Positions 15,303 through 23,819 of a DNA stretch of 64,000 nucleotides are shown in pieces. Source of the DNA: a virus. Each line of letters opens with the position of its first letter. Position 1 is the first letter of the stretch. The stretch covers positions 104,583 through 168,582 of the IMG/VR virus record IMGVR_UViG_3300028361_000013. The stretch is one strand, 5' to 3'. The notes beneath the pieces were generated by a model, which did not search any database, was not told where the DNA came from, and was given only the letters and a program-made list of their open reading frames with translations. Position numbers and translations under genes: made by a program.

Positions 15303-16396
15303 TTTAATAGTTTATCTAATTTATTTTTAACATTCTCATCAAAACGAATTCTTAATAATTTAATTTCATTTTTTTTACAAAATTCAGTCTTGATAAGGTC
15401 ATTTTCTTGTGTCTTCTTAAGTTTTAATTTTGCAACTTCTGTATCTTTTAATCTCCAAGGATAAAAATGCTGCGCACCATCAAATTCAATCAAAACATTT
15501 AAGTCTGGTAAATAAAAATCAAAAGGGAGAACTGCTTTATTTTTGCAATATTTAAATCTCTTTTGTCTTACAAAGTTAACGCTTTTTTCTTTAAGAATTT
15601 TTGCAACCAACTTTTCTCCTTTAGACTCATTACATGTTGGGCATCCTGAGCCCATCATATGGTGAGAGGGAGATTGCATAAATTCTCCATGCTTTAAGCA
15701 AATTATTTTAACTTTTTTTTTGCTATTGATTAATTCTGATTTAGAGTAATCATATTTAAAATCGTGAATCAAATTACTCCTATCTATAAAGCCTTCAAGA
15801 GAAAGTTTAGAGGTGCCTCCACATTTAGGACAACCATTTCCAGATAAATGATAATTAGGTTTTTGATTAAAATCTCCATGAAACTTACAAGTTATAATAA
15901 TAGGAGTTCTATTGTTGATATATTTGACTTTATCATAAATGAATTTGTCACCATGAACGCTGATAGTTTTATCTACAAACTCTTGACGAGTAAGGGAGAG
16001 TTTGTGTGATGCAGAGTTGTTTCCACATCTTGGACAACCGTGACTCTTTATATGAGTTTTGGGAGACTGTGTAAACTCACCATGATTAGGGCATACAATA
16101 ACAAAAGCTTTTTCTATATCAACATAAGATTCTTTATTATAAGAAAATTTGTTTCCATGTTTATCTTTAGCTCTTATCAGGAAGTCATCAAAAGTAATTC
16201 TCTTCCCTATCCTTCTTTTAATTTTACCACACTCTGGACAACCTTGGCCACTAATGTGGGCTGCTGTAGTTTGAAGGAATTCACCATGAACTTTACACCC
16301 TATAGCTACTTTAGTTAATCTGTCTTTATAATCTACGTATGAATAATCATACAATTCACCATGAACCTTTTTAAATTTTATTAATATATCTTTCAT
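15299..16396 (-). CDS. Vsr/EDxHD-like homing endonuclease with DUF723-type zinc repeats
   Basis: 365 aa from the ATG at 16396. Four tandem repeats of about 58 residues each end in a CPxCG or CPxCN knuckle preceded by 'C..HGEF.Q....H' (residues about 10-60, 70-118, 130-178, 190-238). The C-terminal 120 residues carry a PD-(D/E)xK/Vsr-type nuclease core: VRQKRFKYC, PFDFYLPDLNVLIEFDGAQH, then LRIRFDE. Phage proteins with such repeats plus a Vsr-like domain are homing endonucleases (I-Bth0305I type). Its 3' end overlaps the 325-aa gene by 4 nt. Confidence 0.88.
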   Translation of the reverse strand: MKDILIKFKKVHGELYDYSYVDYKDRLTKVAIGCKVHGEFLQTTAAHISGQGCPECGKIKRRIGKRITFDDFLIRAKDKHGNKFSYNKESYVDIEKAFVIVCPNHGEFTQSPKTHIKSHGCPRCGNNSASHKLSLTRQEFVDKTISVHGDKFIYDKVKYINNRTPIIITCKFHGDFNQKPNYHLSGNGCPKCGGTSKLSLEGFIDRSNLIHDFKYDYSKSELINSKKKVKIICLKHGEFMQSPSHHMMGSGCPTCNESKGEKLVAKILKEKSVNFVRQKRFKYCKNKAVLPFDFYLPDLNVLIEFDGAQHFYPWRLKDTEVAKLKLKKTQENDLIKTEFCKKNEIKLLRIRFDENVKNKLDKLLK

Positions 16397-16494
16397 ATTA
16401 ATAAATATATAAAATAAAAATGAAAAACCAAAATAACTCTGTTTTCTATTTTTATAAAACAATACTTCAAAGAACGTTTTCTAAATTTATAATT

Positions 16495-16863
16495 TTAGTA
16501 TGCTCCGTCTGGAGTTGAATAATCTGCCTCACCACTTCCGAACTCTACATCACCAGCAGCGTCAATTGCATTCTCACAAGCTTCTTGTTCAGTTGTTGCT
16601 ACAACTTTCATTGTTCTGAAGGCGTGAGTTGTTCGACAAACTTCAACAGTCCATATTCTTGACTTAGGTTCTTCAGGCAAGCAGTGCTCTGCCATGTCTG
16701 AGTTAGCGTCATTTGCTACAGGGGCTTTCACTGGACAGTTATCAATAATGAACTTTCTTCTCTGGTCCTGTGGAATTACTTCAACAGCTGCTCTTAACAT
16801 ATTTGCCACTACTTGGTCCAAGGTATTCAGGTACTGTTCGAATTTATTATCTATGCTGCTCAT
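16495..16863 (-). CDS. Unknown protein
   Basis: 122 aa from the ATG at 16863; upstream in-frame codons only shadow the preceding gene. N-terminal helix (MSSIDNKFEQYLNTLDQVV), C-terminal half WTVEVCRTTHAFRTMKVVAT..ACENAIDAAGD, which resembles a small beta domain that modifies or binds. Third gene of the 17258 operon. Confidence 0.7.
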   Translation of the reverse strand: MSSIDNKFEQYLNTLDQVVANMLRAAVEVIPQDQRRKFIIDNCPVKAPVANDANSDMAEHCLPEEPKSRIWTVEVCRTTHAFRTMKVVATTEQEACENAIDAAGDVEFGSGEADYSTPDGAY

Positions 16864-16864
16864 G

Positions 16865-17023
16865 TTATTTAGTTTTTGGAGTGTACAACATTGTACGTTT
16901 TTTTTTTTTCTCAGTGTATTCAGGAGTCTTAACGAATCCAAATTTCTGGTACCACTTAGGGAGACTTCGAATTAGAATCTTATCCTTCTTAACTCTTCCG
17001 TGACCCACAACTGGGTGAGACAT
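16865..17023 (-). CDS. Small basic protein
   Basis: 52 aa from the ATG at 17023 (MSHPVVGHGRVKKDKILIRS), 13 nt after the previous stop; an earlier in-frame ATG at 17053 overlaps that gene. Lys/Tyr-rich C-terminus with KKKKR. It is 1 nt from the next ATG, so translation is coupled. Confidence 0.65.
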   Translation of the reverse strand: MSHPVVGHGRVKKDKILIRSLPKWYQKFGFVKTPEYTEKKKKRTMLYTPKTK

Positions 17024-17036
17024 CCCTACAATTCTA

Positions 17037-17258
17037 TCAGTTAACCTTAACATCAAAAGTCTTACATAGTTCTTTGTCTATATTTACAATCGAAACATAT
17101 AGCAATTTACCGCTGTAGAAAGGTATCTTTCTCATTAACGCTGACTCAACTTGGCTAATTCTTGTAAATCCGCTATCATATACTGAAGCTAAAATTTTTC
17201 TACTTTTTGAGCAACATACAGTTGCTTTAATTGTATCTGTTTCTTTAATTCTAAACAT
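17037..17258 (-). CDS. Unknown protein, paralogue of the gene at 20526
   Basis: 73 aa. It aligns over its full length with the 76-aa protein at 20526-20756: FRIK..DT.KAT..CS.S.K.LA..YDSGFT, then SALMRKIPFY.GKL and FDVKVN at the end, roughly 60% identical by eye. Probable small beta protein; function unknown. Class A promoter 17286-17315. Confidence 0.8.
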   Translation of the reverse strand: MFRIKETDTIKATVCCSKSRKILASVYDSGFTRISQVESALMRKIPFYSGKLLYVSIVNIDKELCKTFDVKVN

Positions 17259-17319
17259 TTTATTTTGGTTTTTTATTAGTTAATTATATAACGATGGTGA
17301 TTTAAAAAGTTACAACTTG

Positions 17320-17389
17320 TGCTCCCACACGGGTTCGAACCGTGGACTGCGGGTTTTAGAAGCCCAGCTTTCTACCAACTGATAGGAGC
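17320..17389 (-). tRNA. tRNA, anticodon CUA (amber) or UCU (Arg)
   Basis: Acceptor GCTCCTA/TGGGAGC (two weak pairs), T-arm CACGG-TTCGAAC-CCGTG and AGTTGGTA D-loop are clear; the D-stem is shortened to about 2 bp. The anticodon arm TGGGC-TTCTAAA-ACCCG gives a 7-nt loop with U33 and anticodon CUA if a C-A mismatch at 31/39 is allowed. Otherwise a 9-nt loop gives UCU (Arg). It lies right after the ParB terminator and 5 nt before a class A promoter that points away from it. Phage amber-suppressor tRNAs are known, which makes the CUA reading worth testing. Confidence 0.7.
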
Positions 17390-17390
17390 G

Positions 17391-17418
17391 AAAAAAGGGA
17401 GAGGTGTGAATTCCTCCC
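17391..17418 (-). terminator. Intrinsic terminator
   Basis: GGGAGG-AATTCACAC-CTCTCCC followed by T6, just after the ParB-like gene and before the tRNA. Confidence 0.75.
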
Positions 17419-17426
17419 TATCAATC

Positions 17427-18236
17427 TTATTTCAATAGCTTGGCAATATCTTCTGCCGAAGCCTTAGACTTCAATTTGTTAACAATTGCTTTAAGTACTG
17501 CTGCTTTACCACTTGCAGGGTTATCCTCAATTGCAAGTTCAATTGCTGCTTCCAACTTGGCAACATCCGCTGACAATTTCTTTGTGTTAGCATTTGCTGA
17601 GGTAGCCTTCTTTTTCTTTGGCTCTCCATCCTCATCCCCTGCATCAACATTCGCATTTGCCACAGCCTCTTCTGCCAACTTCACTTGCTCTTCTGGGTCT
17701 TTGGTTGTTCTCTGAATCTCATTCACAAGAGCCACAGAAATCAATCCTTTCTCAACCATGTCTTGAATGGTCTGAGGTGCTTTGGTGACATTAATAATGT
17801 TGTACACCTGCGCTTGTGAAAGACCTACGTTTGCACCAATCTCCAACGGCTTCATTCCCATTGCTTTAAGTCTTGCAAACCCAGTAGCCATCTCAGAGGC
17901 TGAAAGTTTCTTTGAAGCCTCTCCATCAAGCAACATTGTTAAGACACGACCTTTCTCATCTCCTTTTGCGCTCATCACATTTACGTGAGTAATGTTTGCA
18001 CCATACTTTTTGTTGGCAATCGCAATTGCTGCCAATCTACGGTGTCCTGCTGTCAAGAGGAATTTGTCCTCTCCACGAACTTTCGTTGCAATAATTGGAG
18101 TCTGCTGTCCAAGTTTTGCAATTGACTGAGCGAGCGCATCAATGTCTCCAAGGTCTGTTCTGACGTTGAATCCCTTCTCAACAATTATTGCTGCTAATGC
18201 TACTTTGTAAAAATCACTTTTTTGAATTATTTTCAT
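17427..18236 (-). CDS. ParB-like DNA-binding protein
   Basis: 269 aa. N-terminal ParB/Srx fold with NVRTDLGDIDALAQSIAKLG and the nucleotide-binding motif TAGHRRLAA (about residues 63-71). A central HTH follows (GMKPLEIGANVGLSQAQVYNIINV, about 130-155), then an acidic linker and an Ala/Lys-rich helical tail. Phage ParB-like proteins act in partition, DNA binding or nicking; no ParA is visible here. Class A promoter 18264-18293. Confidence 0.88.
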   Translation of the reverse strand: MKIIQKSDFYKVALAAIIVEKGFNVRTDLGDIDALAQSIAKLGQQTPIIATKVRGEDKFLLTAGHRRLAAIAIANKKYGANITHVNVMSAKGDEKGRVLTMLLDGEASKKLSASEMATGFARLKAMGMKPLEIGANVGLSQAQVYNIINVTKAPQTIQDMVEKGLISVALVNEIQRTTKDPEEQVKLAEEAVANANVDAGDEDGEPKKKKATSANANTKKLSADVAKLEAAIELAIEDNPASGKAAVLKAIVNKLKSKASAEDIAKLLK

Positions 18237-18293
18237 AATATGTATTTGTTTATTGGTTCACTTGTATAACGATGGCAATTTAAAAAGTTACAA

Positions 18294-18506
18294 TTAAACT
18301 ATAACTTTCTCAACAGAATCATCAATAACACTTGAAGAAACTTTAATTTTTCTTGTAAATGTTTCACTATCTTCAGGTGCAAGCCCTTCTCTATCAGCTG
18401 CAAATGACAAACCATCTGCAACATTGTGCATGACTTCACGAATATCTCCATCTGAACACACCTTATCTTCAAATTCTATTTCTACTGTAAAAATTAATTT
18501 TTTCAT
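18294..18506 (-). CDS. Unknown small protein
   Basis: 70 aa, acidic: a beta strand (KLIFTVEIEFEDKV), a helix, then a second strand pair (TRKIKVSSSVIDD), suggesting a ferredoxin-like fold. Single-gene class A unit (promoter 18530-18559). Confidence 0.75.
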   Translation of the reverse strand: MKKLIFTVEIEFEDKVCSDGDIREVMHNVADGLSFAADREGLAPEDSETFTRKIKVSSSVIDDSVEKVIV

Positions 18507-18557
18507 AATGTTTTTTTATTAGTTCAAGTGTATAACGATGGTAATTTAAAAAGTTAC

Positions 18558-18586
18558 AAAAAGCCCCCACGTCAATGAGGGCTTTA
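18558..18586 (-). terminator. Intrinsic terminator
   Basis: AAAGCCCTC-ATTGAC-GTGGGGGCTTTTT downstream of the 186-aa gene, between its stop and the next class A promoter. Confidence 0.7.
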
Positions 18587-18589
18587 GTT

Positions 18590-19150
18590 TTATGCTTTTA
18601 CACCTATTGACTTTAGGTATTCTAAGTTTAGAATTTTGTTTCCTGCTTTAAGTTCTCTCTTCACTACGCCCTGAAGCATAGTTGCCACAGCCTCCTGCTT
18701 GTACTTTTTAAGCATTGCTGTAATTGTACCTGCTTTGAATGAAATAATGCTGTAGCCATTCGGTACTTCAATAAGAATTCCTTTTTTAGCATCTCTATTT
18801 AATTGTTTTTGAAATCCTGCTTCAGAAACAAGCGCACCAATTACACAATCAAGTGTATCACGGCTTGAGTAAGTTCGTCCACCACCCATCTCTGTTTCAT
18901 GTTCAGGAAAGGTTTTCAACTTCTCTTCTAATTCAGCCTCAACGTTTCTTGCTTGTTTGTAGTCAGTTCCAATTGGGCTGTACTCAAAGCATCCACCATG
19001 TGCGCTGTCATATACGTGCAGGACAGCTTTGCCATCCACACAAATATCTGCGTCAAATCCCTCCATTCCATCATGTCCTGGAAAGGTCTTTAACTTTTTT
19101 AAAGTAATCTTTAATTCTGAGGCTGTCGCCAATGTGTTTTTAATACTCAT
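18590..19150 (-). CDS. Unknown protein
   Basis: 186 aa. Contains GMEGFDADICVDGKAVLHVYDSAHGGCFEYSPIGTD near the N-terminus and a helical C-terminal half (TITAMLKKYKQEAVATMLQG). Typical of phage/plasmid accessory proteins; not recognised. Class A promoter 19177-19206. Confidence 0.8.
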   Translation of the reverse strand: MSIKNTLATASELKITLKKLKTFPGHDGMEGFDADICVDGKAVLHVYDSAHGGCFEYSPIGTDYKQARNVEAELEEKLKTFPEHETEMGGGRTYSSRDTLDCVIGALVSEAGFQKQLNRDAKKGILIEVPNGYSIISFKAGTITAMLKKYKQEAVATMLQGVVKRELKAGNKILNLEYLKSIGVKA

Positions 19151-19208
19151 GTTGTTATATTTTTTATGTTACAAGTATATAACGACACGGATTTAAAAAG
19201 TTACAAAA

Positions 19209-19571
19209 CTACCAACACATATAGTTAGAAATTATAACAACCTTACCATCATCAAGCGTTGCTGTACCATCAATGCTGTGTGCTCCGTGTACATATTCCA
19301 ACCAGTATTCAACTGCTCCTTGGTCTTCTGCTTTGCATACAACACTTACACTCTTATAAGGTAGAGTCTTTTTTGTTATTGGACAAATAGCAGGAACGCC
19401 AATCTTTTTTGAAAGGTCTTTACCTTCTGGTGAGTTTGGCTTATAAGGAATTCCTTGAGCTATAATCATTCCTTGACTAATCTTTTTGTGAGAACCTCTT
19501 GGGTCACCTGCTTCAGTGTATTCACCCCATACGTCATCTTTGGTAATTCCTTGGTAAATTTCTTTGTTCAT
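19209..19571 (-). CDS. Unknown protein
   Basis: 120 aa with ICPITKKTLP and YWLEYVHGAHSIDGTA segments; a single CPxT. Single-gene class A unit (19589-19618). Confidence 0.75.
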   Translation of the reverse strand: MNKEIYQGITKDDVWGEYTEAGDPRGSHKKISQGMIIAQGIPYKPNSPEGKDLSKKIGVPAICPITKKTLPYKSVSVVCKAEDQGAVEYWLEYVHGAHSIDGTATLDDGKVVIISNYMCW

Positions 19572-19661
19572 GGTATCGTGTTTTTATTTTATAACGATTA
19601 TTATTTAAAAAGTTACAATCCGCTTCGCTACTTGGCGTAAACGCACAAAGGGAGACTTTAC

Positions 19662-20468
19662 TTATGCTGCTTGCCTATCTAATAGGGAGACTTTGAAATT
19701 GTCAAGCAATGCCAACCTCTCTCTTGCTGTTGCGTGAAATTCTGCTGTTGTCTGGCTTGAAGCCTCTTCATTTAAAGTTGTGGAAAGGTTTCGAGTTTGG
19801 TTCTTAATCATTCTATTAATATGAATTTCAATTGCTTCTGGCGTACCAACTTCAAAAAGAAACTGCGTCATCATTTCAACGTGCTTCTTTGTTGCAATTC
19901 TATTGTTTCCACTAATGTTAACTTTGAAGCCTTGGAAAGTTCTCCAGAGCATTCCAATAGCTCCTTCAACCTTTGTCTGGTTAATCTTTTTTGTCTCTTC
20001 TGGCGTTTGGCACAATTTGTATAATTCACGTACCTCAGCCTCAGTAATATAAACGTCTTCAATTTTTGTGCTGTACTTCTTAAGAACAACAACATCAGTA
20101 TCCAGACCAGTCTTTGGGTGAGCTATCATTACCTTAAGGCATGAAGAGAACATACTATCAGAATTACTTTCACCTCCTGCTTTAATCATGTAATCCAGAC
20201 CTTCACCTGGGTATCCAAGACCCCATATCATTGCGTGGCGTACCTGTTGAGCTGTTGGTTGTTTAACATTCTCAAGAATTCCTACAGCATCACCTAAGTA
20301 ATCTGGGTTGCCCTGAAAGTTTTTGTGGTTGTAAAAGCAAATTGCTTCTGGCTGTTCGAATAAAAGAGCTTCTTTGCGTTCTTTGCTGGCTCTATTCAAC
20401 AGCTCCTTAAGTGCTCCTGAAACACCGTCAATATAATAAGTCTTGTTGTTTAATTTTACAGTCTTCAT
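19662..20468 (-). CDS. Unknown 268-aa protein
   Basis: 268 aa, helical, starting MKTVKLNNKTYYIDGVSGAL; notable segment QQVRHAMIWGLGYPGEGLDY. No motif identifies it. The ending FKVSLLDRQAA overlaps a GGGAGA motif on the opposite strand. Class A promoter 20495-20524. Confidence 0.78.
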   Translation of the reverse strand: MKTVKLNNKTYYIDGVSGALKELLNRASKERKEALLFEQPEAICFYNHKNFQGNPDYLGDAVGILENVKQPTAQQVRHAMIWGLGYPGEGLDYMIKAGGESNSDSMFSSCLKVMIAHPKTGLDTDVVVLKKYSTKIEDVYITEAEVRELYKLCQTPEETKKINQTKVEGAIGMLWRTFQGFKVNISGNNRIATKKHVEMMTQFLFEVGTPEAIEIHINRMIKNQTRNLSTTLNEEASSQTTAEFHATARERLALLDNFKVSLLDRQAA

Positions 20469-20525
20469 GTCTAATGTTTTTATTGGTTACAAGTGTATAA
20501 CGACAGGAATTTAAAAAGTTACAAA

Positions 20526-20756
20526 CTATCGGTTTACTTTAACGTCAAAAGACTTATGTGTCTCTTCATCAATATTTGTAATTGAAATGCTTATTAACTT
20601 TCCGCCATAGAAGGGTATCTTCCTCATCAAAGCTGACCTAGCGCTATTAATTGTTGTAAAGCCACTATCGTATAGTGTTGCTAAAAGCTTTCCACTTCTT
20701 GAGCAGGTTGCTGTTGCTTTAACTGTATCTCTATCTTTAATTCTAAATCTTGACAT
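20526..20756 (-). CDS. Unknown protein, paralogue of the gene at 17037
   Basis: 76 aa, about 60% identical by eye to the 73-aa protein at 17037-17258 (shared RFRIKDRDTVKAT, YDSGFT, SALMRKIPFYGGKL, SFDVKVN). It follows the 64-aa gene by 7 nt in a two-gene class A unit (20989-21018). Confidence 0.8.
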   Translation of the reverse strand: MSRFRIKDRDTVKATATCSRSGKLLATLYDSGFTTINSARSALMRKIPFYGGKLISISITNIDEETHKSFDVKVNR

Positions 20757-20763
20757 TGCTTTC

Positions 20764-20958
20764 TTATTTTTTATTGTTATAAATTTCTCTAGCGTGCTTG
20801 GTAATTTTTGCTTTATCCCAGGGAGATGGAGCTAAATACTCTTCACAAACTTTTGCTCCAAATCTCAAACTATTGCAGGCATCAATCATTTTTTGCTTGC
20901 TTATTGACTTGGCGTGCAGGTAATCTCCAGAGTTGTTATGTAGTGTATAAACTGCCAT
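20764..20958 (-). CDS. Unknown small protein
   Basis: 64 aa, basic (MAVYTLHNNSGDYLHAKSIS..). First gene of the class A unit at 20989; may work with the 76-aa paralogue behind it. Confidence 0.72.
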   Translation of the reverse strand: MAVYTLHNNSGDYLHAKSISKQKMIDACNSLRFGAKVCEEYLAPSPWDKAKITKHAREIYNNKK

Positions 20959-21057
20959 TGTCTTAATGTTTTTTTATTGGTTATGACTATATAACGATGG
21001 CAATTCAAAAAGTTACAAAACGCCTAAAACAATAAAATATAGGTCAAAAAAGTTTAA

Positions 21058-21112
21058 GGCAGGTTGGAGTCTACTCTTCCGCCATTTTTGAATGTCGTGC
21101 CCGTCTCCATGT
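21058..21112 (-). repeat. Intergenic element driven by an orphan class A promoter
   Basis: GGCAGGTTGGAGTCTACTC followed by TTCCGCC, with GGGCA/TGCC ends able to pair. The class A promoter 21113-21142 reads into it; no ORF follows before 20989. Confidence 0.55.
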
Positions 21113-21146
21113 GTATAACGATAGGAATTCAAAAAGTTACAAAGCA

Positions 21147-21172
21147 CAAAAAAGCCCCCTGTTACGGAGGCT
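21147..21172 (-). terminator. Intrinsic terminator
   Basis: AAGCCTCC-GTAACA-GGGGGCTTTTTT after the 121-aa gene. Confidence 0.7.
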
Positions 21173-21179
21173 TGTAGGC

Positions 21180-21545
21180 TTATTCTTCTTTAGGCTGTCT
21201 TGGAGGTTCGAGGAAATCTTCTGTTTCCATGTACTGACCTCCACCGTCTATCATCATGCTGGAGCTGTACTCTGCAACTTCTGTAATTTCTCCAGACTGG
21301 ACCATTACTTTAAGTTCGTCAACAACCATTTCCATTTGAAATTCACAGTTTTGAGTTCTACCAGAGGAAAGTCTTATCTCGACCATTTCTCCGTGTACAT
21401 CCGAATCGTGAACAGCAAAGTGACCATCTTGCTTTAGGCGTTTATCGGTTCGCTCTTTAATGTTCTTAATCATTTCGCATACTTTTACAGCTTCTTCTTC
21501 GCTGTTAAGGTATATTTGTATGCTACCTTCTGCAAATACTCCCAT
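21180..21545 (-). CDS. Unknown protein
   Basis: 121 aa with helical N-terminal half (NSEEEAVKVCEMIKNIKERTDK) and Gly/Met-rich end (EYSSSMMIDGGGQYME). Second gene of the two-gene class A unit at 21938. Confidence 0.75.
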   Translation of the reverse strand: MGVFAEGSIQIYLNSEEEAVKVCEMIKNIKERTDKRLKQDGHFAVHDSDVHGEMVEIRLSSGRTQNCEFQMEMVVDELKVMVQSGEITEVAEYSSSMMIDGGGQYMETEDFLEPPRQPKEE

Positions 21546-21565
21546 GAGGTTTTAGTTTTTGAGGT

Positions 21566-21910
21566 TTATTTATATTTTGCCCACGCTTCTTCGGGTAGGC
21601 TTTGAATTAATACTTCTTTTGGTACATTCTTTAGAATTTCGTCCAATACCGTTGTATCGCCAGAGTTAGCATCTGCTACCACTTGCTCTATAACTTCATC
21701 AACAAGTTTTTGAAGTTCTTCTTCTTTTGGTTTATTGAAATCGTCAAGGTGTTTTGAAAGTTCTACAAGCGCACCTGTTCCTCCTGTATATTTACCAGTA
21801 GTAATTGAAATTCTTCCAATCTCTGAGCCTGCTTCTGCAATTGGAGAGCCAAGTTCTCCTTTTTGTGTTCTGTACGCAATGAATGCGTTTCCTTTTTTTA
21901 AAATTTTCAT
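21566..21910 (-). CDS. Unknown protein
   Basis: 114 aa: short beta segment (NAFIAYRTQKGELGSPIAE), then a helical acidic part. Class A promoter 21938-21967; followed 20 nt later by the 121-aa gene. Confidence 0.75.
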   Translation of the reverse strand: MKILKKGNAFIAYRTQKGELGSPIAEAGSEIGRISITTGKYTGGTGALVELSKHLDDFNKPKEEELQKLVDEVIEQVVADANSGDTTVLDEILKNVPKEVLIQSLPEEAWAKYK

Positions 21911-21967
21911 TTGTTGAGGTTTTAAAGTGTTATATTTGTATAACGATGAGTATTTAAAAAGTTACAA

Positions 21968-22486
21968 TTATCCTTTTAGGTTAAGAATTTCTTCTCTACA
22001 AAGCACAAAGTTATACTTTCCATTTACAACATCAGCCAGCACTTGAGCAAGTTCTTCAATGCTGTGGTCACTTCCGTGCCAATTAAGAACGTCCATAGCC
22101 GTCACAGTTGACTCTTCGTATTCCATTTCATTGTGAGCATCAATTGACTTTCGTTCTCCATCAATTTCAAATTCTAATTTAATACTTTCAATTTCAAATT
22201 CTTCTTCATCACTTTCTACAAAGAATAAGGCTAACAAATCTTCGCTTAACAAATCTTCCTGTGTTAAGTCGTACTTACAGTCTTCAAAAATTTCTTTGTC
22301 AACTTCAAGTTTACAAATAATTTCTGTTGCTTCTCCACAATCAGGTTCTCCATAGGTTTCGCTATAACATACATCTAAAATGTATTCTCTACCGCCCCTG
22401 CTTAGAGTTACTGCGCCAATGTTTGGGCTAAATTGTAATAGTCTATCAAATACTATTGTTAATTGAATAATCTTTACGTTTTTCAT
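21968..22486 (-). CDS. Acidic protein, unknown
   Basis: 172 aa, strongly acidic (FVESDEEEFEIESIKLEFEID). DNA-mimic proteins are often this acidic, but that is only a possibility. Single-gene class A unit (22512-22541). Confidence 0.75.
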   Translation of the reverse strand: MKNVKIIQLTIVFDRLLQFSPNIGAVTLSRGGREYILDVCYSETYGEPDCGEATEIICKLEVDKEIFEDCKYDLTQEDLLSEDLLALFFVESDEEEFEIESIKLEFEIDGERKSIDAHNEMEYEESTVTAMDVLNWHGSDHSIEELAQVLADVVNGKYNFVLCREEILNLKG

Positions 22487-22569
22487 TTGTTGAAGTTTTT
22501 AATGCTCAAGGTTATAACGACAGGAATTTAAAAAGTTACAATCCGCTTAGCTACTTGGCGTAAACGCAC

Positions 22570-22592
22570 AAAGGGGACATTTCTGCCCCCCT
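22570..22592 (-). terminator. Intrinsic terminator
   Basis: AGGGGGGC-AGAAAT-GTCCCCTTT downstream of the 171-aa gene. Confidence 0.6.
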
Positions 22593-22598
22593 GTATTA

Positions 22599-23114
22599 TT
22601 AAATGTATTTCTTTACTACATCAAAAACATCCTTAGAAATCTCCTGCGTTCCACCTGCGAAACACATAATTTCTCCATTGAACCAGTAGCCACCATCTTC
22701 TTCATCTCCACCGCCACCGTAGAAGTCGCTTGTATACTCTTCAAGCCACTCATCAGCGTTTGTTCCATCATCCAATGCAACAACTCCTTTGTGGGTGTAT
22801 TCGTATTCTCCGTTTCTCTCATCAATAGAGTAAGTGTAGAAACGTTGACCTTCAAAAGGTTCAAATACACTGCATACATCATCAAAGCCGTCATACATTG
22901 CTGGAATATATCCTGTGGCATTCTCAACGTGTTCTTTGAAAATCTTTGTTAGTACTTTCTTGCACTTGTGGTTCAGAAAATGGTTGTTAATAAGAAGTTT
23001 TATTTGCTCTAATCCCTTTTCACTGGCATCATAGCCAAGGTTAGCAAATTCTTTTTGAAGACTCTCGTTTTGTTGAATAAGCAGAGTCATGCTCATTTCG
23101 TTGAAGTAACGCAT
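22599..23114 (-). CDS. Acidic protein, unknown
   Basis: 171 aa: helical N-terminus, then beta-rich acidic region with FYTYSIDERNGEYEYTHKGV and a GGGGDEEDGGYW loop. Class A promoter 23151-23180. Confidence 0.75.
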   Translation of the reverse strand: MRYFNEMSMTLLIQQNESLQKEFANLGYDASEKGLEQIKLLINNHFLNHKCKKVLTKIFKEHVENATGYIPAMYDGFDDVCSVFEPFEGQRFYTYSIDERNGEYEYTHKGVVALDDGTNADEWLEEYTSDFYGGGGDEEDGGYWFNGEIMCFAGGTQEISKDVFDVVKKYI

Positions 23115-23174
23115 AATTTTGAGGTTTTAATTAATTATTCTTAGGTACTGGTATAACGACAGGAATTTAAAAAG

Positions 23175-23399
23175 TTACAACTTGGCCAACAAGTCGTCAA
23201 CTGACCATCCATCATTTTCAAATTGTTGCTTAAATCCGTACTTCGACAATACAGGCGTCAGTTTTTCAATATGTTCAGCACTCAATTTTCTTCTACCATT
23301 AACGTAATGACTTAAAGTTTTAGTTGGCAAATCAGCCTCTGTTTCCAGTCTACGCAAAGAAAGGCTTGGTCTGTCTTTTAAAAATTCTTCTATACTCAT
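23175..23399 (-). CDS. Helix-turn-helix protein
   Basis: 74 aa from the ATG at 23399, which overlaps the upstream stop as ATGA. A Cro/XRE-like HTH spans most of it: SLSLRRLETEADLPTKTLSH then NGRRKLSAEHIEKLTPVL. Likely DNA-binding regulator of its own operon, arranged like a small antitoxin/regulator. The final TTG-TAA is supplied by the class A promoter 23151-23180 of the next unit. The operon has a host-type promoter, suggesting origin from a bacterial chromosome. Confidence 0.82.
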   Translation of the reverse strand: MSIEEFLKDRPSLSLRRLETEADLPTKTLSHYVNGRRKLSAEHIEKLTPVLSKYGFKQQFENDGWSVDDLLAKL

Positions 23400-23620
23400 A
23401 ACACTATAACCTTTGTTTCGGGTTTCACATACATACTTTTGTACCTCAATCCTAAAATAAAAGGTTTTCCACCGCTTTTTACTATTCGAGTTAAGTAACA
23501 TTTATCTGTATTTTGAGCATAAGAAATGCTTTCCCACACAACTCTACCACCTTTCAACTTAAACTTTTGGTCTTGGTAGTTTCCGCAAAGTTCAAATGCT
23601 GTTATTTCTTTATATTCCAT
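23396..23620 (-). CDS. Unknown protein of a host-like three-gene operon
   Basis: 74 aa from the ATG at 23620 (MEYKEITAFELCGNYQDQKF). Overlaps the upstream gene by 19 nt and the HTH gene by 4 nt. Beta-rich, basic. Toxin-antitoxin-like organisation with the HTH gene is possible but unproven. Confidence 0.75.
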   Translation of the reverse strand: MEYKEITAFELCGNYQDQKFKLKGGRVVWESISYAQNTDKCYLTRIVKSGGKPFILGLRYKSMYVKPETKVIVL

Positions 23621-23811
23621 CCCCAACCTTTTATTTTAGTTAAATCCTCACCTATCCATCCAATCTCGTTTCCGTTCTCGGTTATAGTTGCTGTCTTTTT
23701 TTGTTCAGCGTATTTCTTTGCTTTCCGTTCTATAACGTTTAAGTCATAAGAAGTTTCAACGCTATTACTAAGCTGTATTGCATAAATCACCATAGTTCTA
23801 TAATTAATCAT
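23602..23811 (-). CDS. Unknown protein, first gene of host-like operon
   Basis: 69 aa from the ATG at 23811 (MINYRTMVIYAIQLSNSVET); 23793 is an alternative. A perfect host-type promoter ends 8 nt upstream. Not recognised. Confidence 0.72.
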   Translation of the reverse strand: MINYRTMVIYAIQLSNSVETSYDLNVIERKAKKYAEQKKTATITENGNEIGWIGEDLTKIKGWGWNIKK

Positions 23812-23819
23812 TGTACCAA

